From Candidatus Fermentibacteraceae bacterium (lineage in GTDB: Bacteria > Fermentibacterota > Fermentibacteria > Fermentibacterales > JCC-6), in contig JAMOUX010000020.1 of the NCBI GenBank assembly GCA_027067855.1, positions 1-34,157 of the forward strand: DNA of 34,157 nt, read 5' to 3'. The translations under genes were made by a program, and so were the position numbers. Every line of letters begins with the position of its first letter. Position 1 is the stretch's first letter. Below are positions 16,723 through 25,808 of this stretch, in pieces. The notes beneath the pieces are model-generated. The model was not told where the DNA came from. It did not search any database and was given only the letters and a program-made list of their open reading frames with translations.

Positions 16723-17733
16723 ATGGATTACGCGGATTACCCGCGCCTGGTAGTTGAGGATATCGTCCGGCTTCGGCGGCGAATCGAGGATTCTCAACTA
16801 CCCGGGAAGCTGGTCGATGGCAACTTACTCATCGGTACATGGAATATCAGGAATTTCGGGCGGATATACGGGAAGTGGGATGAAAATACAGGAAGCCCAA
16901 AGCGCAATCTGCGGGCCATGGCATACATAGCTGAAATTGTGAAGCGATTCGATGTTATAGCCATCCAGGAAGTCAAGTTGGACACGTCAGCGATACGAAT
17001 GCTGCTGGAAGAATTTCTGGGCTCGCAATGGGGTCTGATCGTGAGTGATGTTTCCGGGGGTTCCAAGGGCAACTCGGAGAGGCTGGCCTTCATATATGAC
17101 AAACGACGGGTGCAGCCGTCGGGATTGGCGGGAGAGATTGTTCTCCCTCCCACGGCCGAAGGGGATCCGACGCAGCAATTCGACCGCACGCCATACATTG
17201 TGGGTTTCCAATCGGGCAAGGAGAAATTCGCGCTACTGACCGCGCATATCAAGTACGGCAACATACCGACGGAACGTTTGGGGGAACTCAAGGCCCTGGC
17301 CGAGTACATTGCGGTGGAGATACGACACCGAGCCAAGACGGGAAGCGAGGAAAACAACCTGATAGTTCTTGGAGATTTCAACATAGATGATCGGGGGGAC
17401 AATCCGTTGTTCCAGGCCTTCATCTCTACAGGGTTGGTTGTACCGTCCCAGCTGCTGAACTTGAAGACGACCTGCGCCGGCAAACCGAAATACTATGATC
17501 AGATCGCCTGGTTCATGGGTGACCTCGATTTACTCACGAGTGAAGGGGCCGGGGTCATCAACTTCGCCGGAGCCGTGTACCGGGAGCTGACGTTGAAACA
17601 GATGTCATACCGGGTATCGGATCACTTTCCGTTGTGGGCCGAATTTCTCATAGACCGAAGCAGCGAACAGATGGCTCGTACGCTGGGGGTAGACCCGGCA
17701 ATGCCCGACCCTTTGAACATAGTGCCGGACTGA
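16723..17733 (+). CDS. Endonuclease/exonuclease/phosphatase family protein
   Basis: A 336-residue protein with the EEP (DNase I-like) fold. Active-site motifs appear in order: WNIRNFG (Asn near 44), IQEVK (metal-binding Glu), TAHIKYG (His), VLGDFNIDD (Asp and Asn), YDQIAW and the terminal SDHFPLWAEF with the catalytic Asp-His pair. The family hydrolyses phosphodiester bonds in DNA, RNA or lipids. No signal peptide is seen, so a cytoplasmic nucleic-acid nuclease is most likely. The start has a strong ribosome site, AAGGAGG, about 7-8 nt upstream. It follows the AlbA_2 gene and could act with it as a defence or repair pair, which is an inference from neighbourhood only. Confidence 0.85.
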   Translation: MDYADYPRLVVEDIVRLRRRIEDSQLPGKLVDGNLLIGTWNIRNFGRIYGKWDENTGSPKRNLRAMAYIAEIVKRFDVIAIQEVKLDTSAIRMLLEEFLGSQWGLIVSDVSGGSKGNSERLAFIYDKRRVQPSGLAGEIVLPPTAEGDPTQQFDRTPYIVGFQSGKEKFALLTAHIKYGNIPTERLGELKALAEYIAVEIRHRAKTGSEENNLIVLGDFNIDDRGDNPLFQAFISTGLVVPSQLLNLKTTCAGKPKYYDQIAWFMGDLDLLTSEGAGVINFAGAVYRELTLKQMSYRVSDHFPLWAEFLIDRSSEQMARTLGVDPAMPDPLNIVPD

Positions 17734-18051
17734 CGGAAGCGGTCGAATCGCCCATTGCTATGCGGAAGCCGCCGAACCACTCGTTGCGGCCAACCTTATA
17801 ATCAAACTTTTCATTCACTTCCGCCCGATAAAACAATGAAAAATCTCCGGCGGGAGCCTGATCAGTCGGAGTACGCAGCACCGGACCGGGGGTCGATCGG
17901 TTCGACAAAAATCCCCAAGCCGACCGGTGACATCCTTCCTGTCGAACCGGAGGATATGTATTATCGTCGGCAGGAGGAAGCACCGGCAAGGACGGCCGCT
18001 CTCACGCAGCCGACTTGCCGGAAATACCCGGGATCCGAGGAGTTGTTGGTA
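17734..18051 (+). other. Spacer or possible N-terminal extension of the M50-like gene
   Basis: About 320 bp without an independent gene. The reading frame of the following membrane protein stays open from 17755, and an ATG at 17836 would add a 72-residue hydrophilic, proline-rich extension. That ATG has no ribosome site, whereas the one at 18052 does. The stretch is therefore more likely untranslated or vestigial. Confidence 0.45.
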
Positions 18052-18840
18052 ATGAAGTACCGTAAACCGGGTTTTTGGTATTTGATTCCCGCATGCCTGC
18101 TGATAGGCTATCTTGGTGCCCAAAAAGTACACGAAACCGGCCACTGGGCGGTTCTACAGGCCTTTCGACGGGAACCGGTCATGGGCTTTACGGGGCTGGT
18201 TCAGCTCTGGGACGTATCGCCTGCAAACCCGAACGAGTGGACGGAATACACCGACCCTCTTGATGGCGGGAAAGGCTGGTTACACCTGACTTCACTTCCC
18301 CAAAGCCCGGTGGAATGGGTTGGCATGCTTGCCGCAGGTCAAATTGCGAATCTTCTTGCCGTAGTGCTGGGATTGCTTATCGCGTATAATGGTAAATATC
18401 CTTCAAGAGAAATGGGATTGATACTGGTACTGGTCAATTCACTCGGGCAGGCCTTGTACCATTTACGGAACCTGTTCCGGCCAGCGGGTGGCGATGAGTA
18501 CTTCATAGCATCCTATCTAAAAACATCAAAAGAGTGGATAACGGTTCCTTTACTGCTGATCTATATCGCCGCCACAATTCTTGCCATCCGTCAGATCGAG
18601 GAATGGCGGGAGCGCTGGAAATTTATGGGAGCGGCGTTTCTAAGCAGCCTTGCGCTTGGACCTGCCCTGATGATAGCGGACAAGGTTGTCCGTAATCAAA
18701 TAAACCTGGACAATCCTTTGTTTCAGCCGGTATGGGGATTTTCCATTCCTGTATTAATAGTTGATGCGGCGGCATTCATTGGACTCCGGCTTTGGGTAAA
18801 AAGAGTAAGAAGGATAAAAGAAACCCTCCAAGCCGGCTAA
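18052..18840 (+). CDS. Membrane HExxH protein, M50 peptidase-like
   Basis: A 262-residue integral membrane protein with about six hydrophobic segments. The first (about residues 8-25) runs straight into KVHETGHWAVLQ, a zinc-metalloprotease HExxH motif placed at a membrane boundary as in M50 (site-2-type) peptidases. A later PAGGDEYFIASYL segment has the GGD that many HExGH membrane proteins carry as a third-ligand loop. The start at 18052 has GAGGAG about 10 nt upstream. It might process a membrane or peptide substrate, possibly the upstream cysteine-rich peptide, but two unrelated genes lie between them. It could also be a non-proteolytic relative. Confidence 0.6.
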   Translation: MKYRKPGFWYLIPACLLIGYLGAQKVHETGHWAVLQAFRREPVMGFTGLVQLWDVSPANPNEWTEYTDPLDGGKGWLHLTSLPQSPVEWVGMLAAGQIANLLAVVLGLLIAYNGKYPSREMGLILVLVNSLGQALYHLRNLFRPAGGDEYFIASYLKTSKEWITVPLLLIYIAATILAIRQIEEWRERWKFMGAAFLSSLALGPALMIADKVVRNQINLDNPLFQPVWGFSIPVLIVDAAAFIGLRLWVKRVRRIKETLQAG

Positions 18841-18962
18841 CTCCGGTTGCGACAATGAGGGGGCCTGGATTATCAAGATAGGAAAAGGGGTTGTTTAAGG
18901 TGGATTTCTGTCTTGTGTTCACGGCTGACACGAAGCGGAGTGGCAACCGATTCCTTTCTGAT

Positions 18963-19040
18963 TCATGCCATCACCTTCAGATGGTTCCTGTTTTTATAGT
19001 AAACCTCCGACGGTGTTCTCTTCCCAAGACTCGTATCGTA
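18963..19040 (-). pseudogene. IS3-family transposase orfB 3' fragment
   Basis: The minus strand reads YDTSLGKRTPSEVYYKNR followed shortly by a stop. This matches the usual carboxy terminus of IS3-family OrfB transposases (SLGxRTPxEVY). Only about 26 codons remain. The fragment ends exactly where the plus-strand IS remnant begins, so it appears to have been cut by that insertion. The 122 bp between the M50-like gene and this fragment hold nothing else recognisable. Confidence 0.65.
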
Positions 19041-19791
19041 GCCTCCCCCATTTGAGTGACAGTTGATAGAAAGAGACTTTCTGCGAAAACCAATTCAGGA
19101 GGTCGAGTTGAAAAGGTCAAGATTCACAGAAACACAGATAGTAGCAATTCTTGCGGAAGCAGATGCAGGAATGGCTGTGACAGAGGTGTGTTGCAGGCAT
19201 GGAATCTGTGGAAATACTTTCTACAACTGGAAAAAGAAGTATGGTGGAGATCTCAGCCTTGAGAGTGATGCTTTGAAGGAATTAATCTCGAAAAAGCTCT
19301 GACGCCACCGGAACGCCTGGAATCAGCATCTTTTCTGGTGGCGGAGCAGGTATTGAGTGTAGTGAAGGCCTGTGCTGCGGTTGGACTATCCGGATCAGCC
19401 TGGTACCGCGCACCAGTAGACAGGCCTGAGATGGATCGAGAGGTAATAGATGCTCTTCAGGAGCGATAATGGCCCTGAATTCATCAGCCAGGTACTTGCT
19501 GATTGGCGCGAAGAGAATGAAGTTGAACTTGCGCCACATCGAGCCCGGAAAACCCAACCAGAACGCTTACACTTACATAGAAAGATTCAATCGCACTTAT
19601 CGTGAGGAGGTTTTGAACGCTTATTTGTTCGATAGTCTGGATCGTGTTCGAGAGATTACAGAGAATTGGATGAGAAGTTACAATGAGTGGCGGCCATACA
19701 GCTCTCTTGGAGGCTTGCCGCCAACCGTTTACAGAGAAATGTTAACTGCAGATGTCTCCTCTTATGAACTGTCCTCTTTAATAGGGGGGAG
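19041..19791 (+). mobile_element. Degenerate IS3-family element (IS407-like)
   Basis: A remnant of about 750 bp bounded by imperfect terminal inverted repeats. The left end has CTCCCCC and GAGTGACAGTT (19043-19064). The right end, read on the other strand, has CTCCCCCC and GAGGACAGTT (19767-19791). Inside are a shortened orfA and a broken orfB in the plus direction. Intact relatives are about 1.2 kb, so roughly a third is missing. The exact outer bases are uncertain by a few nucleotides and no clear target duplication is visible. Confidence 0.75.
19108..19302 (+). pseudogene. IS3-family orfA, internally shortened
   Basis: Starts with TTG behind AGGAGG and reads KRSRFTETQIVAIL, the standard helix-turn-helix start of IS3/IS407-type OrfA. 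It continues with CCRHGI and FYNWKKKYGG. From there it jumps directly to DLSLESDALKELISKKL, the normal end of the protein. Compared with the family as I know it, about 24 codons of leucine zipper between these parts are missing without loss of frame. An element lacking the zipper should not be able to form the OrfA/OrfAB complex. Confidence 0.75.
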
Positions 19792-19798
19792 TACGTGA
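19303..19798 (+). pseudogene. IS3-family orfB, deleted and frameshifted
   Basis: The first part reads an OrfB amino terminus (VKACAAVGLSGSAWYRAP) until a stop near 19467. The sequence then jumps to the rve-domain end, RSDNGPEFISQVLADW, so the region with the first catalytic Asp is deleted. Another frame change near 19528 leads to NLRHIEPGKPNQNAY and IERFNRTYREEVLNAY, ending SLGGLPPTVYREM. A 6-bp duplication also inserts TY in the NAYIERF motif. The transposase is clearly dead. Confidence 0.8.
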
Positions 19799-19936
19799 CC
19801 ACCCAAGCCGAATAAGGACAATTTTGGTCGATATGTCATTCAGAAATCCAATATCGTCTGCCTCGCTTCTATCCCTTGTAGTAGACGTCCCCATCGTTCA
19901 CGAGGCCATCAATGGCGCCTCGTCTATGTTCACCCT
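19792..19936. other. Unassigned DNA between IS remnant and Argonaute operon
   Basis: About 145 bp with no recognisable gene. It may carry the 3' trailer of the minus-strand Argonaute operon. A TTCACCCTTCAAACTTCAC stretch at 19929-19947 resembles, inverted, a stretch near 24,740. Confidence 0.3.
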
Positions 19937-20254
19937 TCAAACTTCACTCTTCACACTTTTCTTGTTCCATGTCCTGTTTGAGCCAGTTATGAGACTTTTC
20001 CAGGGACAACATGTTCCATCCAGCATGTCGGGTTTGGCGGGTTTCTGTCGGGTATGATACCCGGATACATAATGGGGGCTCGCCACTTCATCAAGATACA
20101 CGTCGTCAGGCCGGCGGTCGGTGGGTTGCTGCTCCTCGAACAGGAACACCCGGAAGATCTGACCGAACAGCGCATTGCCATTCACGAAATCACACACCGC
20201 ATAACGGTCCGCCAGAAGTCCTTTCTGTACACTGCTGACGAATATTTGGCCCAT
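19937..20254 (-). CDS. Hypothetical small protein downstream of pAgo
   Basis: A 105-residue ORF in the same direction as the Argonaute operon, beginning 65 nt after the pAgo stop. AGGAGA lies 8 nt before its ATG, which favours this strand over a competing plus-strand ORF at 20054-20257. The sequence has no membrane segment and no motif I recognise; two cysteines lie in GTCCPWKS. The last 25 residues are basic and low in complexity, as if the natural end had been lost. It could be an operon member, a remnant or chance. Confidence 0.3.
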   Translation of the reverse strand: MGQIFVSSVQKGLLADRYAVCDFVNGNALFGQIFRVFLFEEQQPTDRRPDDVYLDEVASPHYVSGYHTRQKPAKPDMLDGTCCPWKSLITGSNRTWNKKSVKSEV

Positions 20255-20319
20255 TAATGTATCTCCTGTGAGCAAAGCTAGAAGTCACCAATTTAGCAAG
20301 TCATTCTTTTTCTTTTTTG

Positions 20320-21744
20320 CTACATAAAATATCGGTAATCATAGACTTCATTGACTATATCCGGTGTTAACTTGACCACATCGGCAAAGACCTGTGAGTA
20401 AACAAGCGTAACCGGAAGCGTCTTATAAAGTGTGTTGTTGTTCCAGTCCATCTTCGTAAGGGCGAGAACGCTCGAACATGTATCGTGCCATCCACCTTCT
20501 CCAGAAAAACGGCGAAGCATAATTGGAGATGGAAGTGGTTTAAGCGCTGCCTCCTTAAATACCGGCTGATTTACTCTTTGCGGGTTAACATTCATCACAC
20601 TGCCTTGCGTCCAAAGCAGACATTCTGAGTCTGTTAGAGGCTGATAAAGGCCACGATCAACCGGATAACTCGAAGGAGCGGGTTTATTTATTTGGCTACG
20701 CGGGCCATCGACTTTCAGACCGTACCAGTTTGTATTCCGTATGATCTGAACTAGCTCAACCTCCGTGTTGTTACCAAAGGCATCAAATGCCCCTTGTATT
20801 TCGTCTTCCTTAAAATGCGTTGTCTTATGAACAAATATCTTGCGCGGTACCCGTCCGTTGTGACTGTTTTGATAAAGATGGAGGCATTTGGACAATACGG
20901 ACTGCATCTCCTGGTAGCTGAGATATGGGTTACCTTTTCGGTCTGTTATAAATTCTCGTGTATCGTAGGCAACAAACTCAAAGCCAGTTCCGTCCGGGTC
21001 GAATACCTGACTACAGCAGGTCGTGTAGTCATGACCGTCCTTGTGTTTCTTGATAGCGTAACTCAAACCGATGTATGCTTCGTCTTTATCCCAATCAGCA
21101 AGCTTCCATGGAATGCCTCCCGCCTTAGCATAGAGCGCAACGCTTATTCCCCACATCACATTTGCACGGCAGTTCCGTGTAAAGGCAATATCGTTGAGAA
21201 TCTGGATGGGCAAATTGAGCGGTGCGACCTTTGACTTTATCCGGTCGTGCAGGTTGAATCCTTCATATTCAAAGCACTTTTTCCACCTTGCGGGTAAAAA
21301 TACGAGTAGTACGTCGAACGCATGCCTTTGTCCGAGCAATCCAGATATGGACTGAAATATCGTGCCTGCAAGAGCAAACCCATCACCCGATGCGGCCATG
21401 CTATTGCATTCTGGAGACATGCCACATTTAATAGCGTTCCCAGGCGCAACAAGGGGAACACGGAACACTTTCTGGAAACCTTCATACTTTATGTAATAGT
21501 TTAGCGCCTCTCTTGGCATGGCGCTCTGCTGAAGTTCGGTCACAATGCTATCCAATTTAGATAGATATTCAGCTGGGGCGAGATAGGCGAGCCTGACCTG
21601 ACCGGGAAGACCGATCCTGGCACTATAGGGACCGTGCTGCGCGAGGCCTTGGAGCGGATGCGTGTTAGTCTGACCTCCCTGAAACAAAAGTCGTGGTTCA
21701 GGCAGGATACAATGCGCGGGAAGGATTGAAGTATCAGTGACCAT
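20320..21744 (-). CDS. Short prokaryotic Argonaute (MID-PIWI), inactive type
   Basis: A 474-residue protein with the MID and PIWI domains of short pAgos and no PAZ domain. The MID region shows [17 protein letters not shown] followed by K and LPIQILND, the 5'-phosphate pocket pattern. The PIWI start reads AYIGLSYAI, where active Argonautes have the first catalytic Asp, so it should bind guide and target without slicing. The protein ends in the DYRYFM-type terminus common in this group. The gene overlaps SIR2-APAZ by 11 nt; ATGs at 21744 and 21750 are both possible, and GGAG favours 21744. Known homologues load RNA guides, sense invading DNA and switch on the partner's NADase. Confidence 0.9.
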   Translation of the reverse strand: MVTDTSILPAHCILPEPRLLFQGGQTNTHPLQGLAQHGPYSARIGLPGQVRLAYLAPAEYLSKLDSIVTELQQSAMPREALNYYIKYEGFQKVFRVPLVAPGNAIKCGMSPECNSMAASGDGFALAGTIFQSISGLLGQRHAFDVLLVFLPARWKKCFEYEGFNLHDRIKSKVAPLNLPIQILNDIAFTRNCRANVMWGISVALYAKAGGIPWKLADWDKDEAYIGLSYAIKKHKDGHDYTTCCSQVFDPDGTGFEFVAYDTREFITDRKGNPYLSYQEMQSVLSKCLHLYQNSHNGRVPRKIFVHKTTHFKEDEIQGAFDAFGNNTEVELVQIIRNTNWYGLKVDGPRSQINKPAPSSYPVDRGLYQPLTDSECLLWTQGSVMNVNPQRVNQPVFKEAALKPLPSPIMLRRFSGEGGWHDTCSSVLALTKMDWNNNTLYKTLPVTLVYSQVFADVVKLTPDIVNEVYDYRYFM

Positions 21745-23509
21745 TACCATCTCCACGGCGGCTGTAAGCCGTACGGGTTCCGACCTCAAAATCCGCACTG
21801 TAGTTTACATCCGGGAAACAGGAGACCTTTATAGCCGCCCCCGACCCGACAGAACCAAGTAAAATTCTTATCCAGGCATCCAGCAGCAAATAGGACTTAC
21901 TGTTGTATCGTTTTAGTCGCCGTTGACGCATAAAATCCCGTGCTTCCTTTCGTTTGGCGAGCGGTTTTATCCAGATCTCTGGCCTGAGCATTACCCAAAG
22001 CCTTCCGTTGCGCTCTTCGAGCCGAATCGACACGGCTTCTGCCCAGGTCACATCCTGAAGGCCCGGCACATTACCGGTGATTGCCGGATTGTTGTTGAAC
22101 CCCAGTGCTTTCCGTAAGCCCCTGAAAAGTTTGTTTTTAGCAGCATCGTACCGTACGACTGCATAGTACGTCCTATTCTTACGCCGGAGAAAGAGGGGTT
22201 TATCCCTGCAGAGGGCCCTGGCAAGTGCTTCCCCAAAAAATGATTTCATAATGGTGGAATCAGATACTGCTTGTACCGTATTGTCGAAGTCAAAGGGCTG
22301 AATGGATCTGATGTTATCCTTTGGCAGAACCTTTACAATCTCTTTTTCATCCCCCCAGAAAAGAACCTTGTCCGTATACGTCAGAATCGCGTTTGGCGAC
22401 TTTTTGATCATTTTTGCCTTCAGGTCAGCAAACGTCATTGTATTCGTCAAGTCGACGGTGCCACAACGAGCTGGTGAAGCGAGCACGGGTAAGGCATTTG
22501 TGCGCAATATTGGGAACTGTTTACCAGGAGCAGGAAGTGGAATAGAAACGCTCCTAACTCGGGCTGTTCTCACCCTATCATCAAGGGATTGAGACTTACC
22601 ATCTATCTGACGCCATATTTTGGAGAGCATTTCGTCGAAAGTTCCAGTTTCAACGAGATAAGCTTGCACGCCCCTATTTCGTGCATATTTGATAAGCTCC
22701 AGCACATTCCCAGCCGTCCGAGGGAATTTCGTAACTGTCCAGAAAAGGCCATGCGGGAATGCGTTATTTTGGTCGATAGCCTCACGAAACATGGACATGA
22801 CGTTTTCATCACGTCCGCTATACCCGGTCACGACCAGCCCGAACCGTGCCCCTGCGGCAATAAAGCATTTCTGAATTTCACGGTCATTGCTGAGCAAGTC
22901 CGCTTCCAGGTTCTTGATACTCTGATAGCGAAAATCGCCATGGATTTTAGAGTATATTGGAAAACGCTCTGCATTCAGCGCATCCAAAGCAGCGTATGAC
23001 CCTTCCAGATTAAAAGTTGACAAGTTATTGCCACTAACATTCGCATAGGCTGTTTCGATTACGTCGTCAAAATTCGTAGTAAAGATAATCCTTGCCTGCC
23101 CCATCGCAAGCAAGGCCGCCAGAGCACGGTGGCCTATATTCAAGGAGACTTTGTCACTTGCGAGAGCCTCATTAATATACTTTTGCTGCGCAGCTAGGTC
23201 ACCGCCAAAGGTCAGATCAAAATAGAAAGAGTATTCTTCCGAACTCCACAAGGCTGGGAATCCTTTACTCTCCATGTACGCCTGTATTTTCTGTTTTATG
23301 GCGTTGTTGTTGATATCATGAGACTGCAGGTCCTGATTTTCATGCAGGCAATAATAGCGGCGTTTCAGATCCCATATGATATCAGCCGCAGTCGGAAGCC
23401 CCGCGGATCTCGATGTGCCCGCGCCAAGGAACCACATTATGTGCGGGGCATTCTGCAAGTAATGCCGAAAAAACTCATTTTCTGACATTATGGATACTTG
23501 GTCACTCAT
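21734..23509 (-). CDS. SIR2-APAZ effector of a short-Argonaute (SPARSA) system
   Basis: A 591-residue effector. Residues about 25-260 are a SIR2 NADase domain: [18 protein letters not shown] (nucleotide binding), [12 protein letters not shown], the catalytic histidine in [10 protein letters not shown], and [12 protein letters not shown]. Residues about 330-591 form the APAZ region that replaces the amino-terminal and PAZ lobes of long Argonautes and docks the short pAgo encoded next. In characterised SPARSA systems, guide-directed target recognition makes the SIR2 domain degrade NAD+, killing or arresting the infected cell. The start overlaps the hsdS stop as ATGA and also has GGGGAG upstream, so it may be both coupled and independently initiated. 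Confidence 0.92.
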   Translation of the reverse strand: MSDQVSIMSENEFFRHYLQNAPHIMWFLGAGTSRSAGLPTAADIIWDLKRRYYCLHENQDLQSHDINNNAIKQKIQAYMESKGFPALWSSEEYSFYFDLTFGGDLAAQQKYINEALASDKVSLNIGHRALAALLAMGQARIIFTTNFDDVIETAYANVSGNNLSTFNLEGSYAALDALNAERFPIYSKIHGDFRYQSIKNLEADLLSNDREIQKCFIAAGARFGLVVTGYSGRDENVMSMFREAIDQNNAFPHGLFWTVTKFPRTAGNVLELIKYARNRGVQAYLVETGTFDEMLSKIWRQIDGKSQSLDDRVRTARVRSVSIPLPAPGKQFPILRTNALPVLASPARCGTVDLTNTMTFADLKAKMIKKSPNAILTYTDKVLFWGDEKEIVKVLPKDNIRSIQPFDFDNTVQAVSDSTIMKSFFGEALARALCRDKPLFLRRKNRTYYAVVRYDAAKNKLFRGLRKALGFNNNPAITGNVPGLQDVTWAEAVSIRLEERNGRLWVMLRPEIWIKPLAKRKEARDFMRQRRLKRYNSKSYLLLDAWIRILLGSVGSGAAIKVSCFPDVNYSADFEVGTRTAYSRRGDGNGH

Positions 23510-24706
23510 GCTTGAAGCTCCCCGTTCATCAAGCGTGGTAGCAGGAGGTCGCGGGCTGATTTCAGTTGAAATATTAAGCGCTTCAGACAGCGTACCTGTT
23601 GAATTATGTCGCGAGAAAACCTTGAAAACTCGCGAATAATGGACCTTGGGGGGAGGACAATTTCCATCTGCCGAAATCGACCTTTGCTTATTTCGGGATA
23701 AGTGGTGCCTTTTGCATTGCTACGAATTTCGGTTACTCTACTCATAAGATTGAACAGAAGGTACATACACAAATCATCTTCATGGGGAATAATATTGATA
23801 AATCCCTGATTTGTGCAAACCTCAATGTCCATCAATGCAAAATATCCTACTGATGCACGGCTTGTCATAAGAATAGTCTCTGCTGGAACCATTTTAGCGG
23901 ACGATTCTCTAAGACCTTTCTCCGTAATTTTACGTTCAGAGTCAAGGAGTACTAAACAGTCGTTTTTTGTGACATCCGATGGGACAACCCATGTAATATC
24001 CCCGCCCCAATATTCTGAAACTTTGGTTGAAGGTGTGCCGCCACCAACCGTTTCACAGATGTCTGCCATTTTTTTCCTCTCCCACCCTTCCGGCACGCCG
24101 CCTTTGATCTTGATGTGTTCATGGCCGGGGAAGCGGAGGTGGACGAACCATTCCTTGTAGAGCTGCTGCGCTGCCTGCTCCAGCAACTGAATCCGCCGCC
24201 GGTTGTTTTCGATGAGGTCGTCGTATACGGAGAGGATGGAGGCAATGCGTTGTTGCCGGAGCAAATCGAAATCAGGTATTTCACCACGGAGGATAGTATC
24301 TGTATCCACTGCGGGATAAGATGTCCACTTAGTATTGTTGGTGAGATACCCGGTAAATAGTCTATCAGTTACTGTATAATAATAGATAAAATAGGGACCT
24401 ACATTCTCTTTGGCCCTGAGAACAGCAAATTTCGTTGATGCAACTGTGTTAACAGGGGGTTCCTTAATAAAAAGAAACGAACGTAAGTTGGGGTGAACCG
24501 TAGCGAGAATAATATCCCTACCCCGAACAATCTTTTTAGCTCGACTAGGGGCTTCATTTAACAAAAGTCGCTTTGGCCTTTCAACAAAATAACCTGAGGC
24601 AACTGATGATATCTATATACAATATTTTATCATAGTGGTAGGCCTTCATAATACCTTCAGGATTTATATCCACGAAATTTGCGAGAAGTGTGATCCTATC
24701 GCCCAT
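23506..24706 (-). pseudogene. hsdS: Type I restriction specificity subunit hsdS with one frameshift
   Basis: A nearly complete HsdS broken once. The minus strand starts at 24706 (ATG after GGAG) with MGDRITLLANFVDINPEG and YHYDKILYIDI, then hits a frame change at about 24608-24615 inside an AT-rich TATATAGATATC run. The other frame continues SSVASGYFVERPKRLLL and on through TRD1, a central helix (VYDDLIENNRRRIQLLEQAA), TRD2 (from about KGGVPEGWERK) and the terminal helix [13 protein letters not shown]. Restoring two bases would give a normal 400-residue protein. HsdS provides DNA-sequence specificity to HsdM/HsdR. As it stands only a protein from an internal start could be made. Its stop overlaps the SIR2-APAZ start. 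Confidence 0.85.
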
Positions 24707-25808
24707 ATTCCCAACTCCATTGAAAAATTCAAAGAGTGAAGGGTGAAGTTTGAAACCGCTCTCCCAAGGCCTTTCTCACCCTTCAAATTTCCAGCTTCAC
24801 TATTCTTCATCCGTTGCCTCCTTTCTGGCCAACCCGCTTTGATCTCCTCTATGCTCGGCAGGCTGCCTTTCAGGTCGTCGGGGAGGGTTTCGGTGAGCCC
24901 GGTTTCGCAGTCAGCCACGCCGATGGGTTTGGAAAAACCCCGCAGGGCGTATTCGGCCATGATCCGATTTTTCCCCTTGCAATAGCAACAGGCCGATGGC
25001 GGGTTTGTCGTCCGGGTGATGCATCAGGTCGTCCACGGCGGAAAGATAGAAATTTAACTGCCCCACAAAGGCGAAGCCGGCCCCAAGTTCCAGCAGGAAT
25101 TTCTGAATGTGATCCACCAGAGCCTGTTCAACCTCCCGCTCCCGGCGTGGGTCGGCAGTGCCGAGAAAGTCGAACAGGTATGGGTCCTTGAACACATGGG
25201 CCGCCATGTTGGAATCCGAGGGAGGCAAGGCAAGCTCAAAATTGTTGATCGCCTTGCCTTCACGTTTGTGGAGGCCGGATTCAATCTGCATCACCAGTAT
25301 ATTGCGGCTACAGCCGTTTTCAGCGGCTTTGGCGGCGTACCACAGACGTGTTTCCGGACCCGGGCATTTTTCAAGAAGGGCCAGGTTGGTTCGCCAGGGA
25401 ATTTGTGCAACGGTGCGTTGCACTATTTCACGATTTGGCCACGCCTGGGCGAACTTGCGCACGTATTTGAGGTTCCGTGTAGACAGGCCGTTCATGTCAG
25501 GAAAAGCTTCCTTGAGGTCGTGCGACAGTCTATCGATGACCTTTGCGCCCCACCCCTCCCTTGTCTGACGATCAAGGATGGTCTTGCCGATGTCCCAATA
25601 CATCAATACCATAGCCACGTTGGCCGCATGATCACCCGCAACCGCTCTGAACGAATGCGTTCTCTGATTTCAGCCAGAAGCGTCCCATAACCTTCCGGCA
25701 ACTCTTTCTTTCCCGGAGAACCGGCATCGACGCCCCTTTGCATGCCCGTCCCCTGAACTTTCGCAGTTTGTCGTTCCGGGCGGGAGAGGGTTGTCGTCTC
25801 TTTTTCAT
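24664..25808 (-). pseudogene. YhcG/DUF1016 PDDEXK nuclease pseudogene
   Basis: A DUF1016 (YhcG-type) gene read in several frames. An ATG at 25808 overlaps the hsdM stop as ATGA and begins MKKRRQPSPARND. The family's PEGYGTLLAEIRERIRS lies in a second frame, and NVAMVLMYWDIGKTIL through ELALPPSDSN, HVFKDPYLFDFLG and ELGAGFAFVGQ in a third. At that point the nuclease core (the expected DLLFYHLxLRCxVVxELK region) is missing and the text resumes with LNFYLSAVDDLMHHPDDKP. A last frame change leads to AEYALRGFSKPIGV and LPDDLKGSLPSIEEI. The protein cannot be functional because the PDDEXK centre is gone. YhcG genes are often inserted between hsdM and hsdS, as here. Confidence 0.85.

Noticed and set aside
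20054-20257. A plus-strand 67-codon ORF at the pAgo 3' flank
   Set aside because: No ribosome site; the overlapping minus-strand ORF has AGGAGA at the right distance and operon orientation.
24730-24790. GTGAAGTTTGAA-type stretch resembling an inverted copy near 19,936 that would flank the hsdS-SIR2-pAgo block
   Set aside because: The shared exact match is only 12 bp of low-complexity sequence, expected by chance many times in a window this size.
25109-25690. A 193-codon plus-strand ORF
   Set aside because: It is antisense to the YhcG/DUF1016 pseudogene, whose motifs are clear on the minus strand.
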